Shown: positions 13,235-21,290, counted from the stretch's first letter. The stretch: 26,782 nucleotides of DNA from Vulcanimicrobiota bacterium (GCA_023447635.1 JAEXNA010000154.1:1-26782), one strand, 5' to 3'. The notes: a model not told the origin generated them from the sequence alone. A program made the numbers and translations.

Positions 13235-15628
13235 ATGACTCAAGACCCTTTAAACCCCGAAGAGCTTCGCAAAATCCATGCCTACTGGCGTGCCGCCAAC
13301 TACCTCTCCGTCGGACAGATCTATCTGCTCGACAACCCTCTCCTGCGCGAGCCGCTGGAACTCCAACACGTCAAGCCCAGACTGCTCGGACATTGGGGCA
13401 CCACACCCGGGCTGAACTTCATCTACGCCCATTTGAACCGGCTGATCAAAGCTCGCGACCTCGACATGATCTACGTCGCCGGCCCGGGCCATGGCGGCCC
13501 CGGCCTGGTTGCGAACACCTACCTCGAAGGCAGCTACAGCGAAGTTTACCCCGCCATCTCCCAGGATGCCGAAGGCATGCAGCGCCTCTTCAAACAGTTC
13601 TCTTTCCCCGGCGGCATCCCCAGCCATGTCGCCCCCGAGACACCAGGCTCGATCCACGAAGGTGGAGAGCTAGGCTACGCCCTCTCTCACGCTTACGGAG
13701 CCGCCTTCGACAACCCCGACCTGGTCGTCGCGTGCGTGATCGGAGACGGCGAGGCCGAGACCGGACCGCTCGCCGCCTCCTGGCACTCCAACAAATTCCT
13801 CAACCCCGTGACCGATGGCGCCGTCCTCCCGATCTTGCACCTCAACGGCTACAAAATCGCCAACCCTACCCTGCTGGCGCGGATCCCTCGCGATGAGCTC
13901 GAGAGCCTGCTGGTTGGTTACGGCCACAAGCCTTACTTCGTCGAGGGAGAAGAGCCGGAAGAGATGCATCAGAAGATGGCCGCGACTCTGGACCTGATCG
14001 CTGAAGAGATCTCTGCTCTGCAGGCAAAGGCCAGGGTTGAAGGGAGCTCCGAGCGCCCCCGCTGGCCGGTTCTTGTCTTACGCTCTCCTAAAGGCTGGAC
14101 TGGCCCGGCCGAGGTCGACGGCAAGAAGACGGAAGGCTCATGGCGCTCTCATCAGGTGCCGTTCTCGTCTATGGTGGGCCACCCCGAGCACGTGCGACTG
14201 CTCGAAGAGTGGTTGAGAAGCTACCGTCCCGAAGAGCTGTTCGATGCCGACGGAAAGCTGCTCGACGAGCTTTTCGAACTTGCTCCCACAGGCTCCAGGC
14301 GGATGGGTGCCAACCCCGTTGCTAACGGCGGCATCTTGCTGCGCGACCTTCAGCTTCCGGATTTTCGTAACTACGCCGTCGATGTCGAAGAGCCGGGAGG
14401 CGAGCAGGCCGAAGCGACCCGGGTGCTGGGCAAGTTCCTTCGCGATGTCGCCAAGCTCAACGCTGAACACGCCAACTTCCGCGTGGTGGGGCCCGACGAG
14501 ACCGCTTCGAACCGGCTTGACGCCCTGCTGGAAAGCACCGGCCGGACCTGGTTGGCCGAGACCCTTCCGGAAGACGAGGAAGGTGGAGGGTTGAGTCGGG
14601 ACGGCCGAGTCATGGAGATCCTCAGCGAGCACACCTGTCAGGGGTGGCTGGAGGGGTATCTGCTCACCGGACGGCACGGGCTGTTCTCGTGTTATGAAGC
14701 GTTCATACACATCGTCGACTCCATGTTCAATCAGCACGCCAAATGGCTCAAGACGACCAGGGATATCCCCTGGCGACGACCGATCGCATCTCTGAACTAC
14801 CTGCTCACCTCGCATGTCTGGCGCCAGGATCATAACGGATTCAGCCACCAGGATCCTGGCTTCATCGACCACGTGGTGAACAAGAAAAGTGAGATCATCC
14901 GCGTCTACCTGCCGCCCGACGCCAACTGTCTGCTCTCGGTGGCCGACCACTGCCTGCGAAGTCGCCACTACGTCAACGTGATCGTGGCCGGTAAGCAACC
15001 AGCGCCTCAATATCTGAGCATGGAGGCTGCCCTCAAGCATTGCGCCAGCGGCATCGGACTGTGGGACTGGGCCAGCAACGACCAGGGGACAGAACCGGAT
15101 CTGGTGATGGCTTGCGCTGGCGACGTGCCCACTCTAGAGACGCTGGCTGCCGTGGACCTCTTACGTCAACATTTCCCCGACCTGAAAATCCGAGTCGTCA
15201 ACGTGGTCGATTTGATGACTTTGCAATCGCCGGAAGATCATCCTCACGGGCTGACCGACCGCGACTTCGACTCGCTCTTCACGTTGGGAAAGCCGGTGGT
15301 GTTCGCCTATCACGGCTATCCCTGGCTGATCCACCGCCTGACCTACAAGCGTCATAACCATAACAATTTCCACGTGCGCGGCTACAAAGAAGAGGGCACC
15401 ACGACCACCCCGTTCGACATGGTCGTCCTCAACGATCTGGATCGCTACCATCTAGCCGAAGCCGCCATCGACCGCGTCCCCCGGCTACAGTCCAGGGGCG
15501 CTCACGCCAAGCAGTGGTTGCGCGACAAGCTCGTCGAGCACAAGCTGTACACGCGAGAACACGGCGACGACATGCCAGAGATTCGCGATTGGAAATGGAG
15601 CGTATCGCAGAGCGTGGGGATGGACTAA
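13235..15628 (+). CDS. xfp: xylulose-5-phosphate/fructose-6-phosphate phosphoketolase
   Basis: The 797-residue protein is a full-length phosphoketolase (usual length about 790-825). It uses thiamine diphosphate and phosphate to split xylulose 5-phosphate, and in many members fructose 6-phosphate, into acetyl phosphate plus glyceraldehyde 3-phosphate or erythrose 4-phosphate, in the cytoplasm. Family motifs are all present: AGPGHGGPGL at 82-91, SHVAPETPGSIHEGGELGYA at 130-149, the ThDP motif GDGEAETGPL at 170-179, EHTCQGWLEGYLLTGRHGLF near 466-485, and SLNYLLTSHVWRQDHNGFSH near 523-542. AGGAG precedes the ATG. It follows the monooxygenase by 26 bp and is probably in the TetR operon, which is an unusual pairing. 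No partner acetate kinase or phosphotransacetylase lies in the window. Confidence 0.97.
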   Translation: MTQDPLNPEELRKIHAYWRAANYLSVGQIYLLDNPLLREPLELQHVKPRLLGHWGTTPGLNFIYAHLNRLIKARDLDMIYVAGPGHGGPGLVANTYLEGSYSEVYPAISQDAEGMQRLFKQFSFPGGIPSHVAPETPGSIHEGGELGYALSHAYGAAFDNPDLVVACVIGDGEAETGPLAASWHSNKFLNPVTDGAVLPILHLNGYKIANPTLLARIPRDELESLLVGYGHKPYFVEGEEPEEMHQKMAATLDLIAEEISALQAKARVEGSSERPRWPVLVLRSPKGWTGPAEVDGKKTEGSWRSHQVPFSSMVGHPEHVRLLEEWLRSYRPEELFDADGKLLDELFELAPTGSRRMGANPVANGGILLRDLQLPDFRNYAVDVEEPGGEQAEATRVLGKFLRDVAKLNAEHANFRVVGPDETASNRLDALLESTGRTWLAETLPEDEEGGGLSRDGRVMEILSEHTCQGWLEGYLLTGRHGLFSCYEAFIHIVDSMFNQHAKWLKTTRDIPWRRPIASLNYLLTSHVWRQDHNGFSHQDPGFIDHVVNKKSEIIRVYLPPDANCLLSVADHCLRSRHYVNVIVAGKQPAPQYLSMEAALKHCASGIGLWDWASNDQGTEPDLVMACAGDVPTLETLAAVDLLRQHFPDLKIRVVNVVDLMTLQSPEDHPHGLTDRDFDSLFTLGKPVVFAYHGYPWLIHRLTYKRHNHNNFHVRGYKEEGTTTTPFDMVVLNDLDRYHLAEAAIDRVPRLQSRGAHAKQWLRDKLVEHKLYTREHGDDMPEIRDWKWSVSQSVGMD

Positions 15629-15792
15629 GGCCCGAGACCCTGGCTCTCCTCGTCCTGAGTCTTACGGGCCATCGCCGCGAACGGACAGGAAGGTTGAGCG
15701 GCGTCCGGTGTCCGCTTCTGAGACAACCTGCGCAGACCCGCCCACAAAAGAACCCCCAGCACCAGGGCAAGCCATGCCATCGAAGACGTCAT
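15625..15792 (-). CDS. 55-residue single-pass membrane protein
   Basis: From the ATG at 15792, preceded by GGGGAG six bases upstream, the minus strand encodes MTSSMAWLALVLGVLLWAGL followed by RRLSQKRTPDAAQPSCPFAA and a polar tail. One hydrophobic helix (about 5-21) ends in a basic stop-transfer cluster, so the C-terminus is probably cytoplasmic, with a single Cys near position 37. It is 55 bp downstream of the truncated hemoglobin gene on the same strand and probably shares its message. Its end overlaps the end of the phosphoketolase gene by four bases. Short one-helix proteins of this kind accompany respiratory or metal-transport proteins (for example CcoS-like or FeoB-associated), but I cannot assign one. 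Confidence 0.6.
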   Translation of the reverse strand: MTSSMAWLALVLGVLLWAGLRRLSQKRTPDAAQPSCPFAAMARKTQDEESQGLGP

Positions 15793-15847
15793 ACGGCTCT
15801 CCCCGTCCCAAACCCCGAACCGCCCTTGAGCGTCCTGCAGGAAGCGT

Positions 15848-16261
15848 TCATAACAGCTGCATACCCCTATCTTTCTTCCCCCGTAGCCGTTCCAAATTGA
15901 AAGCAATCGCGCCGCTGATCCGGACGGCGGCCTCCTTCGCTCGCTCCGCGCGGGGCCCGAAGAACAGGTCGTTCACCGTCGCGTCAAAGAGCGAGAGCCA
16001 GCGCTCGTAGTGAGCATCCGTCAGCCTGACCTTCTCATCGAGCAAACGATGCGCCATCATCGGATCGCCTCGATACCCACTCTCGCCGAACAAGACGTTG
16101 CGCCAGAATAGCGTCATCTTCGGCAGATGGTCATCCAGGTTCAGCTGCGCCACATCAGCGAAAACAGGACGCAAGAGAGCGTCTCCATAGACTCGCTGGT
16201 AGAACACCTCGACCATCCGAGCCACGTCTTCCCCATCCTCGATGTCCGCTCTCCCTTGCAC
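15848..16261 (-). CDS. group III truncated hemoglobin
   Basis: The 137-residue protein aligns by eye with group III truncated globins such as Campylobacter Ctb. EVFYQRVYGD gives TyrB10 (Tyr21), RPVFADV gives PheCD1 (Phe34), DDHLPKMTLFW gives HisE7 (His45), MMAHRLLDE gives the proximal HisF8 (His71), and HYERWLSLFD gives TrpG8 (Trp88). These residues bind heme and shape the polar distal pocket, so ligand binding should be intact. The family is linked to nitric oxide and oxygen handling under microaerobic conditions. The start is GTG 16261 with GAGGTG a few bases upstream. It is divergent from the Rrf2 regulator across two matched operator-like repeats and precedes a mini membrane protein in the same direction. 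Confidence 0.93.
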   Translation of the reverse strand: MQGRADIEDGEDVARMVEVFYQRVYGDALLRPVFADVAQLNLDDHLPKMTLFWRNVLFGESGYRGDPMMAHRLLDEKVRLTDAHYERWLSLFDATVNDLFFGPRAERAKEAAVRISGAIAFNLERLRGKKDRGMQLL

Positions 16262-16274
16262 CCTGCACCTCTAT

Positions 16275-16294
16275 TCTGGACATTCTTGTCCTGT
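16275..16294. promoter_or_regulatory. Rrf2-type operator next to the hemoglobin gene
   Basis: TCTGGACATTCTTGTCCTGT has inner arms GGACA and TGTCC around a four-base TTCT spacer. It shares length, spacing and TCTGGAxA opening with the perfect inverted repeat at 16349-16368. It begins 14 bp from the hemoglobin start codon, in a place to block its promoter or initiation. The outer bases are imperfect. Confidence 0.65.
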
Positions 16295-16331
16295 ATTCCA
16301 TTTTTAGTAGAAAGCGAGCGCAAGGTCAAGA

Positions 16332-16368
16332 TTGCTGCAGTAGAGATATCTGGATATACTTATCCAGA
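16332..16368 (+). promoter_or_regulatory. rrf2-family promoter overlapped by a perfect inverted-repeat operator
   Basis: TTGCTG (16332-16337) and TATACT (16355-16360) are separated by 17 bp and make a good sigma-70-type promoter. The repeat TCTGGATATACTTATCCAGA (16349-16368), with 8-bp perfect arms and a 4-bp spacer, covers the -10 box. Binding of the encoded Rrf2 protein here would shut off its own gene. Transcription would begin near 16367, leaving a leader of about 29 bases with AGGAGA ahead of the ATG. Confidence 0.7.
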
Positions 16369-16395
16369 ATTCAAAGGCCAGGAGAAAGCCGCGCC

Positions 16396-16842
16396 ATGTT
16401 CTCGCAGACGACTCAGTACGCCATCAGGGCCGTGGTCATGCTTTCCTATGAAACCGAAGGCGCCCCGCTTGGCAACGCCGCCCTATCCGAGACCACGAAG
16501 ATCCCCGCCAGCTATCTCTCCAAAGTGCTACAAGGGCTGGTGCGAGCTGGCATCGTCGAGTCAAGACGAGGCGTCGGCGGCGGCTTCAAGCTCGCCAAAG
16601 ATCCCGAACAGCTCACCCTGCTCGACGTGGTCAACGCCGTGGAACCGATCCCCCGCATCAAAGGCTGTCCTCTCGGACTGAAGTCTCACTGCAAGAAACT
16701 CTGCTCGGTCCACGCCCGCCTGGACCAGGCCATGGCGCAGGTCGAAACCGTGCTGGCCGAATCCACCATCGCTGACCTGCTCCGCGACCCCACTCGCCCC
16801 CCGCCCCTGCTAGAGACCTACGGATTCCCGAAAGCCCGTTAA
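16396..16842 (+). CDS. Rrf2-family transcriptional regulator, probable iron-sulfur sensor
   Basis: The 148-residue protein has the Rrf2 winged-helix start (MFSQTTQYAIRAVVMLSYET) and the recognition region KIPASYLSKVLQGLVRAGIV, then the wing SRRGVGGGFKLAKDPEQLTL. Three cysteines follow at 91, 99 and 103 (KGCPLGLKSHCKKLCSVHAR), the position where NsrR, IscR and RirA bind an Fe-S cluster. Spacing here is CX7CX3C, not the IscR CX5CX5C, so the exact subclass is open. It probably senses nitric oxide or redox/iron state and represses itself and the divergent truncated hemoglobin through the two GGAYA-N4-TRTCC repeats. That matches the NsrR logic of controlling NO-handling globins. The start is ATG 16396 with AGGAGA upstream. 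Confidence 0.88.
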   Translation: MFSQTTQYAIRAVVMLSYETEGAPLGNAALSETTKIPASYLSKVLQGLVRAGIVESRRGVGGGFKLAKDPEQLTLLDVVNAVEPIPRIKGCPLGLKSHCKKLCSVHARLDQAMAQVETVLAESTIADLLRDPTRPPPLLETYGFPKAR

Positions 16843-16853
16843 AGCCAGCTATG

Positions 16854-16884
16854 GGAGGGGAGGTAGGTGGAGGGGACAGCGGTT
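16854..16884. repeat. 31-bp purine-rich dispersed repeat, copy 1
   Basis: GGAGGGGAGGTAGGTGGAGG followed by GGACAGCGGTT recurs with 28 of 31 bases identical at 21200-21230. Here it starts 12 bp after the Rrf2 stop codon. The function is unknown. No T-run follows. Confidence 0.75.
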
Positions 16885-16942
16885 GGAGAGAACAGCGGCC
16901 GGCCCGAGGAACAGACGCCCTCCCGGCCGGGCTCGGCAAAGC

Positions 16943-17803
16943 CTATTTCGCGGGCTGTCCGTAGCCGAAGTGACGCGCCTCGCGATCGTTGCCCGCAGCC
17001 GTGCGAACCCAGAAACCCTGCTTCTGGGCCGCCTCCAGAATCTCGTTCGACAGCGGTCCCCGATCGATCGACTTCAGATTGGCCGAGATGCCCGCGTCGC
17101 GCACCATCTGTGCGATCGAGCCCATCACCTTATCGTCGGCGAAGCGCGGATCGTCTTTCGCCTCAAGGTCGCCCGCGATACCGTTCTTCTTCAACTCTTT
17201 GATCATCTCCGACATCGGATAGATCTGCGACTGGCCATCCTCGTTGCGCAGCCGACTGACCTCGGCGAAGGTCATCTCGCTGACCTTGGTGTCCTTATCC
17301 AACTTGCCCAGCGGATCGTAGAAACCGTCCTTCTTCATCGGCTGAGCCCAGTGCGTCGCCACCAACTTGCCGTCCTTGGTGATCTGCATATCCAGATCGA
17401 TGCTGGCGTAGCCGTTTTCCGCCGCGAACTTGATCCCCTGAGGAGTGTTCTCGAACGCGTAAGTATCAGGAGCGTTGGGCGCCCCCTTATGGAACATCCC
17501 CTTGCCCTTATCGTAGAGCGCGGGACCGCCGGAAATCTCGCTGCCGCTGGTGTTGACCGCGTTCGGGTTGGCCGCCTTAGAGGACTCGCCCAGACCGAAG
17601 ATCCCCAGAAAATCTCCCAGCGGAGAGTCCTCCAACAGGCCACCCAGGCCACCAAAATCCACTCCACCAGGCAGAGAGATCTCGCGCGAGGTCAGCCCAC
17701 CCAGCAGCCCCTTGAGCGCCTCGGTAGAACGGTCCACCGCGCCCCGGACAGGACGCGTGATCGAGGGGATGTTCGGCAGATGGTAGTGCGTGCTGATATT
17801 CAT
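16943..17803 (-). CDS. divergent glycerophosphodiester phosphodiesterase-like (GDPD) protein
   Basis: The ATG at 17803 gives 286 residues; GGGAAG six bases upstream favours it over the GTG at 17815. Residues 1-100 are a low-complexity, Gly/Leu/Ser-rich region (GLLGGL, GGLGGLLEDS) without a signal peptide. The rest follows the GDPD barrel order: HKG at 105-107 (usually HRG), FENT at 117-120, IDLDMQITKDGKLVATH at 135-151 (usually ExD...HD), and LEAKD at 213-217 (usually ExK). Key acid/base and metal positions are mostly kept, but the HRG Arg is Lys, the first Glu is Asp and the Asp after His151 is Trp. Activity on glycerophosphodiesters is therefore uncertain; a different phosphodiester or a structural role is possible. 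It stands alone, convergent with Rrf2. Confidence 0.75.
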   Translation of the reverse strand: MNISTHYHLPNIPSITRPVRGAVDRSTEALKGLLGGLTSREISLPGGVDFGGLGGLLEDSPLGDFLGIFGLGESSKAANPNAVNTSGSEISGGPALYDKGKGMFHKGAPNAPDTYAFENTPQGIKFAAENGYASIDLDMQITKDGKLVATHWAQPMKKDGFYDPLGKLDKDTKVSEMTFAEVSRLRNEDGQSQIYPMSEMIKELKKNGIAGDLEAKDDPRFADDKVMGSIAQMVRDAGISANLKSIDRGPLSNEILEAAQKQGFWVRTAAGNDREARHFGYGQPAK

Positions 17804-18121
17804 AAAGCTTCCCACGACTATAGAGCGCGCGCTCCCGACTGAGAACCCGGTCCGAAGGAACCTTACAAACCTTTAACCGCCCCGTCACAACCGCCGCAAA
17901 AATTCCACTCTGGCTCCACCCAACGGCCCGGGTCCCCCTCCCCCTCCCGGACCCCGGCCGGAACCGTCTCCGCCCACCTTTCTCCGCGTGCGTCCTACCT
18001 CCAGTAGAAACAATCTCCACTCGAGGTTGAAACGGAGAAGGAACATTCTTTACGTTAACAAATAGAGGGGCAACCTTTCGAAGCTACCGTACAGGTCGCT
18101 TCGTGCCTTTTGGAGTGTTCT
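17804..18121. other. 318-bp divergent intergenic region
   Basis: This gap separates the divergent GDPD-like and lipoprotein genes, so both promoters must lie here. It contains a very C-rich block (about 17925-17960, runs such as CCCCCTCCCCCTCCC) and an A/T-rich portion (about 18025-18075) that could hold the lipoprotein promoter, for example a TTGAAA near 18027. I see no convincing -10 partner, RNA gene or repeat. Confidence 0.4.
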
Positions 18122-21100
18122 TTGCGCTATCACATCATCGCCGCCGCCCTTGCCGTCTCGCTCTTTTCGACCGGCTGCGGAAACAGCAACAACTCGTTTG
18201 TCCTCACCTCGACCGGCAACACCCCCGCCCTGGCCGAAACCGTCGTCGCCGAAGTCTATCTCGGCGCTCCTGTGGAAGACGCCACGGTCCGACTCCTCGC
18301 CCTGGACGGAAGCGAGTTGGCCCGAGGAAGCTCGAACGCCGACGGCCTGGTGTTCTTTCACAACGTCAATCTGCCGGGCGATTTCCGAGCCGTCGCCACC
18401 CTACCCGACTCGAACGAAGAGTTCCGGGCCGAAATGCGCAGCTTCGATCACCTCAACCGACGGGCGCACATCGACCTCCTAACCACCCTGGTCAGCGACT
18501 ACATGCAGGCCAACCCCGGAATGGCCTACGCCGAAGCCGAATCTCGTATCAAAGCCGCCGCCGCCATCCCCCACGCGGTCGACCTGTCGATCGGGCTGCA
18601 CGAGCCGAACCCGGTCTTCTCCTCGATCGCCGCCTGGCGGGCCGCCGGCGAGAGCGGCGGCTGGTCGACCTTTGCTCAGGACTTCTTGACTCGGGCCGAA
18701 GATGGCATCTCCACCCCCTACCGCCTCAGCCGCGACCAGCTCTACCGTCCGATCTCTGGTCTGGAACCCGCTCTCAACCAGGTCGCCGAGAGGGACCGGG
18801 TGCGCACCCAGCAGCGACTCGGCATTCCCGACGCCACGCCGGCCCAGCTGCAGATCCGCCACGCGGCAACCCCCAGCCTGATCGCCGGTCCGGCCGGGCT
18901 GGCAGGGCAGTTTCTGCTCGGAGTCTCGACCGGGGTTGCCGGGAATGTCGCCACCACCGCCCTTGACGACGTCCTGGGCTGGGCCGCCAACCAGCTGGGG
19001 ATGAACTACGGCAACGGCGACTCGCAACAGCTCGAAGAGATCTACCAGCAGCTGGCCGCCCTGACGGACCTGGTGCAGTCCACCGTCGACACCGCGACCG
19101 TGCAGCAGGTCAAGGACGACATCGCCGCCGTCGACGCCCTTTTTACCAACAGCAACGACCCGACCCTGCCGTCGGTCCGAAGCAGCAACCTCAGCCTTCA
19201 GCAAAACCTGCAGAACGCCAGGGCCACGAATCAGCCGTTCAGCCCCCCGCCAAGTATCTCTAGCGTGATCACGGACCTGCAGACACCCGACTACGCTAAC
19301 GTCCTTACCGACGCCAACAACCTGCTGTTGGGCCCCAGCAACTCACCCAAAGGCGTGGTGATGGAGGCCCAGAACGTCTACTACAACCAGGAGCTGGGTA
19401 TCGACACCCCGGCCCGATTCCAGAACTACCCGTGGCGCGCCAACGCCATCCTCAACGTGCTCATGCCGTTGACCGACCACTTCCTCGGCTACCAGAACCA
19501 GGCTCTCAACCTGTACTCGGAAAAAGTCCACAACTATCAGGTCAATCCCAGTCCCGTGGCCGGAATCGCCGCCTTCCAGGACGACTTCCGCACTACCGTG
19601 GCCAACATGAAAGAGCTGCGCCAGCAGCAGCCGCTCTATCTTTCCGGCGGGTTCATCATCGATTTCGAAAGCGGAATCATGTGGAACGACACCATGCAAG
19701 ACCTGGAAACCTGGTCGGACGCCAACGCCGCCGCCACCACCCAGCCCTGCCAGCTGATCATGCCCAACGGTCAGGTAGTGAACCTCTCGGGCTCGAACGG
19801 CGCCTGGCACCTCCCCAACTTCGGCGAGTACACCAACCTGGCGAATCGCGGGCAGTACAATCCTCACTACGACACCACCGTCCCGGCCGCGGGCGACGAC
19901 GACTATCCCGACCTGGGCCAGGCCACCAGAGGGCTTCCCAAACTCGGATTTGCCAACGTCAAGGCCCGCCTGGACGACAGCAACAGCAACGACAAAGACC
20001 ACGGCGACAACGGCGACCTCTGGATGAGCTACCTGACCAACTACAACGGCTTCCAGTCCGCCAAGCAGTGGGAGTTCCAGCTCAACGAAGACGCCGGAAA
20101 GTCGGGCGAGAGCAAGAACACCAACAATCAAAGCAGCAGCCATAAGAACCCCTACATGATCTGCCGAACCTTTGGTCCTCAGGTCCTGGTCAACCCGTTC
20201 GTCCCCGCCAACGGAGCTCCCAGCTGGGTCTCGGGCAACAACGTTCCGAGCTCCGTGGCCGGCAAAAACTTCAGCAACGGAGAGCACGCCGCCTACGGAC
20301 TGCCCACGGCCATCACCGTGTCCACCGAAACCGCTCCCACCTCGGTCAGCTACCCCGACCCCCACGACAGCTCTCAGACGGACACCTACACCGTCCCCGA
20401 GAACTCCATCATCGCCTACGCGAACATCACCTACGAGATCCAGCTGGGCGGCGCGTTCAGCATGGGCCACGGAACGACGAGGAGCTTCAACTACGGAACC
20501 CCCTCGCCTTCGACGGCCGACGTTTCCACGAAGGACCAGGGCACCGGCTACCCCAACGAGCTCCAGCAACTGGTCAGCTGGACCTCCAGCGACGACGACG
20601 CTCTGGAGATATTCAACGTCCCGTACCTTAGCGGCATCGCCATCCCTCGAGGAACCGACCCGGTCACCATCACGGCCACTCTGCTGGGCGCGCCGGGTAC
20701 GAGCAGCAACACCAAGGTCACCGGCAGCACCGACTTCACCGCCACCGAGATCAGCCCTCACACGGCCACCAGCCTGCAGATCTCGCCCCGCAATCAGATC
20801 TACGGCAGTAACAGCAACAGCCAGGCAGCGAACGGCTCTTTTCCCTACTACTGCACCGTCTTCTATGCCGACAACACCATGGAAGACCACACCACCGACG
20901 TCACCTGGTCGGTGACCACCGTCGACCCATCCGACCCCGACTACGCTCCGAACACCGCCAACGCGCAAATAGTGGTGAACTCCACCGGAGCCTCCCTGTC
21001 CTTGAACCAGACGGCCCAGACCACGCCCAAGGCCTACAATCTGCAGGTCAATGCCAGCTACACCGATCCCAGCGACCCGAACAACACCGTGACCGACACG

Positions 21101-21139
21101 ACCACCATCCAGATCGTGCCCCCCGTGGCCAATCCGTAA
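18122..21139 (+). CDS. large multi-domain lipoprotein
   Basis: Starting at TTG 18122 (GGAG six bases before, and a perfect leader follows) the protein has 1005 residues. MRYHIIAAALAVSLFSTGC is a lipoprotein signal with lipidation at Cys19. About 40-95 is a carboxypeptidase-regulatory-like beta domain (EVYLGAPVEDATVRLLALDG). About 180-345 is mainly helical (QQLEEIYQQLAALTDLVQST). Near 510-600 lies an Lcl/DUF1566-like module: FESGIMWNDTMQDLETWSDA, then GAWHLPNFGEYTNL, with the family's 'GLMW...TW..A...WRLP..E...L' order. The last 130 residues form a bacterial Ig-like fold. These parts occur in surface and adhesion proteins, so display on the cell surface or outer-membrane periplasmic face is inferred. 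Function is unknown. It is monocistronic, ended by a strong terminator. Confidence 0.85.
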   Translation: MRYHIIAAALAVSLFSTGCGNSNNSFVLTSTGNTPALAETVVAEVYLGAPVEDATVRLLALDGSELARGSSNADGLVFFHNVNLPGDFRAVATLPDSNEEFRAEMRSFDHLNRRAHIDLLTTLVSDYMQANPGMAYAEAESRIKAAAAIPHAVDLSIGLHEPNPVFSSIAAWRAAGESGGWSTFAQDFLTRAEDGISTPYRLSRDQLYRPISGLEPALNQVAERDRVRTQQRLGIPDATPAQLQIRHAATPSLIAGPAGLAGQFLLGVSTGVAGNVATTALDDVLGWAANQLGMNYGNGDSQQLEEIYQQLAALTDLVQSTVDTATVQQVKDDIAAVDALFTNSNDPTLPSVRSSNLSLQQNLQNARATNQPFSPPPSISSVITDLQTPDYANVLTDANNLLLGPSNSPKGVVMEAQNVYYNQELGIDTPARFQNYPWRANAILNVLMPLTDHFLGYQNQALNLYSEKVHNYQVNPSPVAGIAAFQDDFRTTVANMKELRQQQPLYLSGGFIIDFESGIMWNDTMQDLETWSDANAAATTQPCQLIMPNGQVVNLSGSNGAWHLPNFGEYTNLANRGQYNPHYDTTVPAAGDDDYPDLGQATRGLPKLGFANVKARLDDSNSNDKDHGDNGDLWMSYLTNYNGFQSAKQWEFQLNEDAGKSGESKNTNNQSSSHKNPYMICRTFGPQVLVNPFVPANGAPSWVSGNNVPSSVAGKNFSNGEHAAYGLPTAITVSTETAPTSVSYPDPHDSSQTDTYTVPENSIIAYANITYEIQLGGAFSMGHGTTRSFNYGTPSPSTADVSTKDQGTGYPNELQQLVSWTSSDDDALEIFNVPYLSGIAIPRGTDPVTITATLLGAPGTSSNTKVTGSTDFTATEISPHTATSLQISPRNQIYGSNSNSQAANGSFPYYCTVFYADNTMEDHTTDVTWSVTTVDPSDPDYAPNTANAQIVVNSTGASLSLNQTAQTTPKAYNLQVNASYTDPSDPNNTVTDTTTIQIVPPVANP

Positions 21140-21159
21140 AGCCGGTCGCCCTCACCTCC

Positions 21160-21196
21160 AGGCCCGGAGCAGCCCCCGCTGTTTCCGGGCCTTTTT
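21160..21196 (+). terminator. intrinsic terminator of the lipoprotein gene
   Basis: AGGCCCGGA (21160-21168) pairs perfectly with TCCGGGCCT (21184-21192) around a 15-base loop, followed by a T-run (TTTTTGTT). It lies 21 bp after the stop codon and is the clearest Rho-independent terminator in the window. Confidence 0.9.
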
Positions 21197-21199
21197 GTT

Positions 21200-21230
21200 G
21201 GAGGGGAGGCAGTTGGAGGGGACAGCGCTT
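21200..21230. repeat. 31-bp purine-rich dispersed repeat, copy 2
   Basis: GGAGGGGAGGCAGTTGGAGG followed by GGACAGCGCTT matches 16854-16884 at 28 of 31 positions. It begins directly after the terminator T-run of the lipoprotein gene; copy 1 also sits just past a gene's end on the same strand. Confidence 0.75.
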
Positions 21231-21240
21231 CGACGGCCCA

Positions 21241-21290
21241 AAGTTTGTCGCGAAATCCCCGGCAAATTTTCCGACAAAGTTGCAGCAACT
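21241..21290. repeat. dispersed CCGGCAAATTT element, copy 2
   Basis: AAATCCCCGGCAAATTTTCC, flanked by TTTGTCGCG and GACAAAGTTGCAGCAAC, corresponds to the element at 9731-9780 and to 25481-25520. The palindrome is less perfect here. It is followed by a degenerate TCCCCAG...GCGAGT stretch (about 21295-21325) resembling the 37-bp element at 24035. Confidence 0.6.

Noticed and set aside
14138..15040. Antisense frame inside phosphoketolase
   Set aside because: The sense gene is certain; this is a codon-bias artefact.
19343..20968. Long antisense reading frame (541 codons) inside the lipoprotein gene
   Set aside because: Val/Gly/Arg-rich product with no domain; it is the complement of a well-supported gene in GC-rich DNA.
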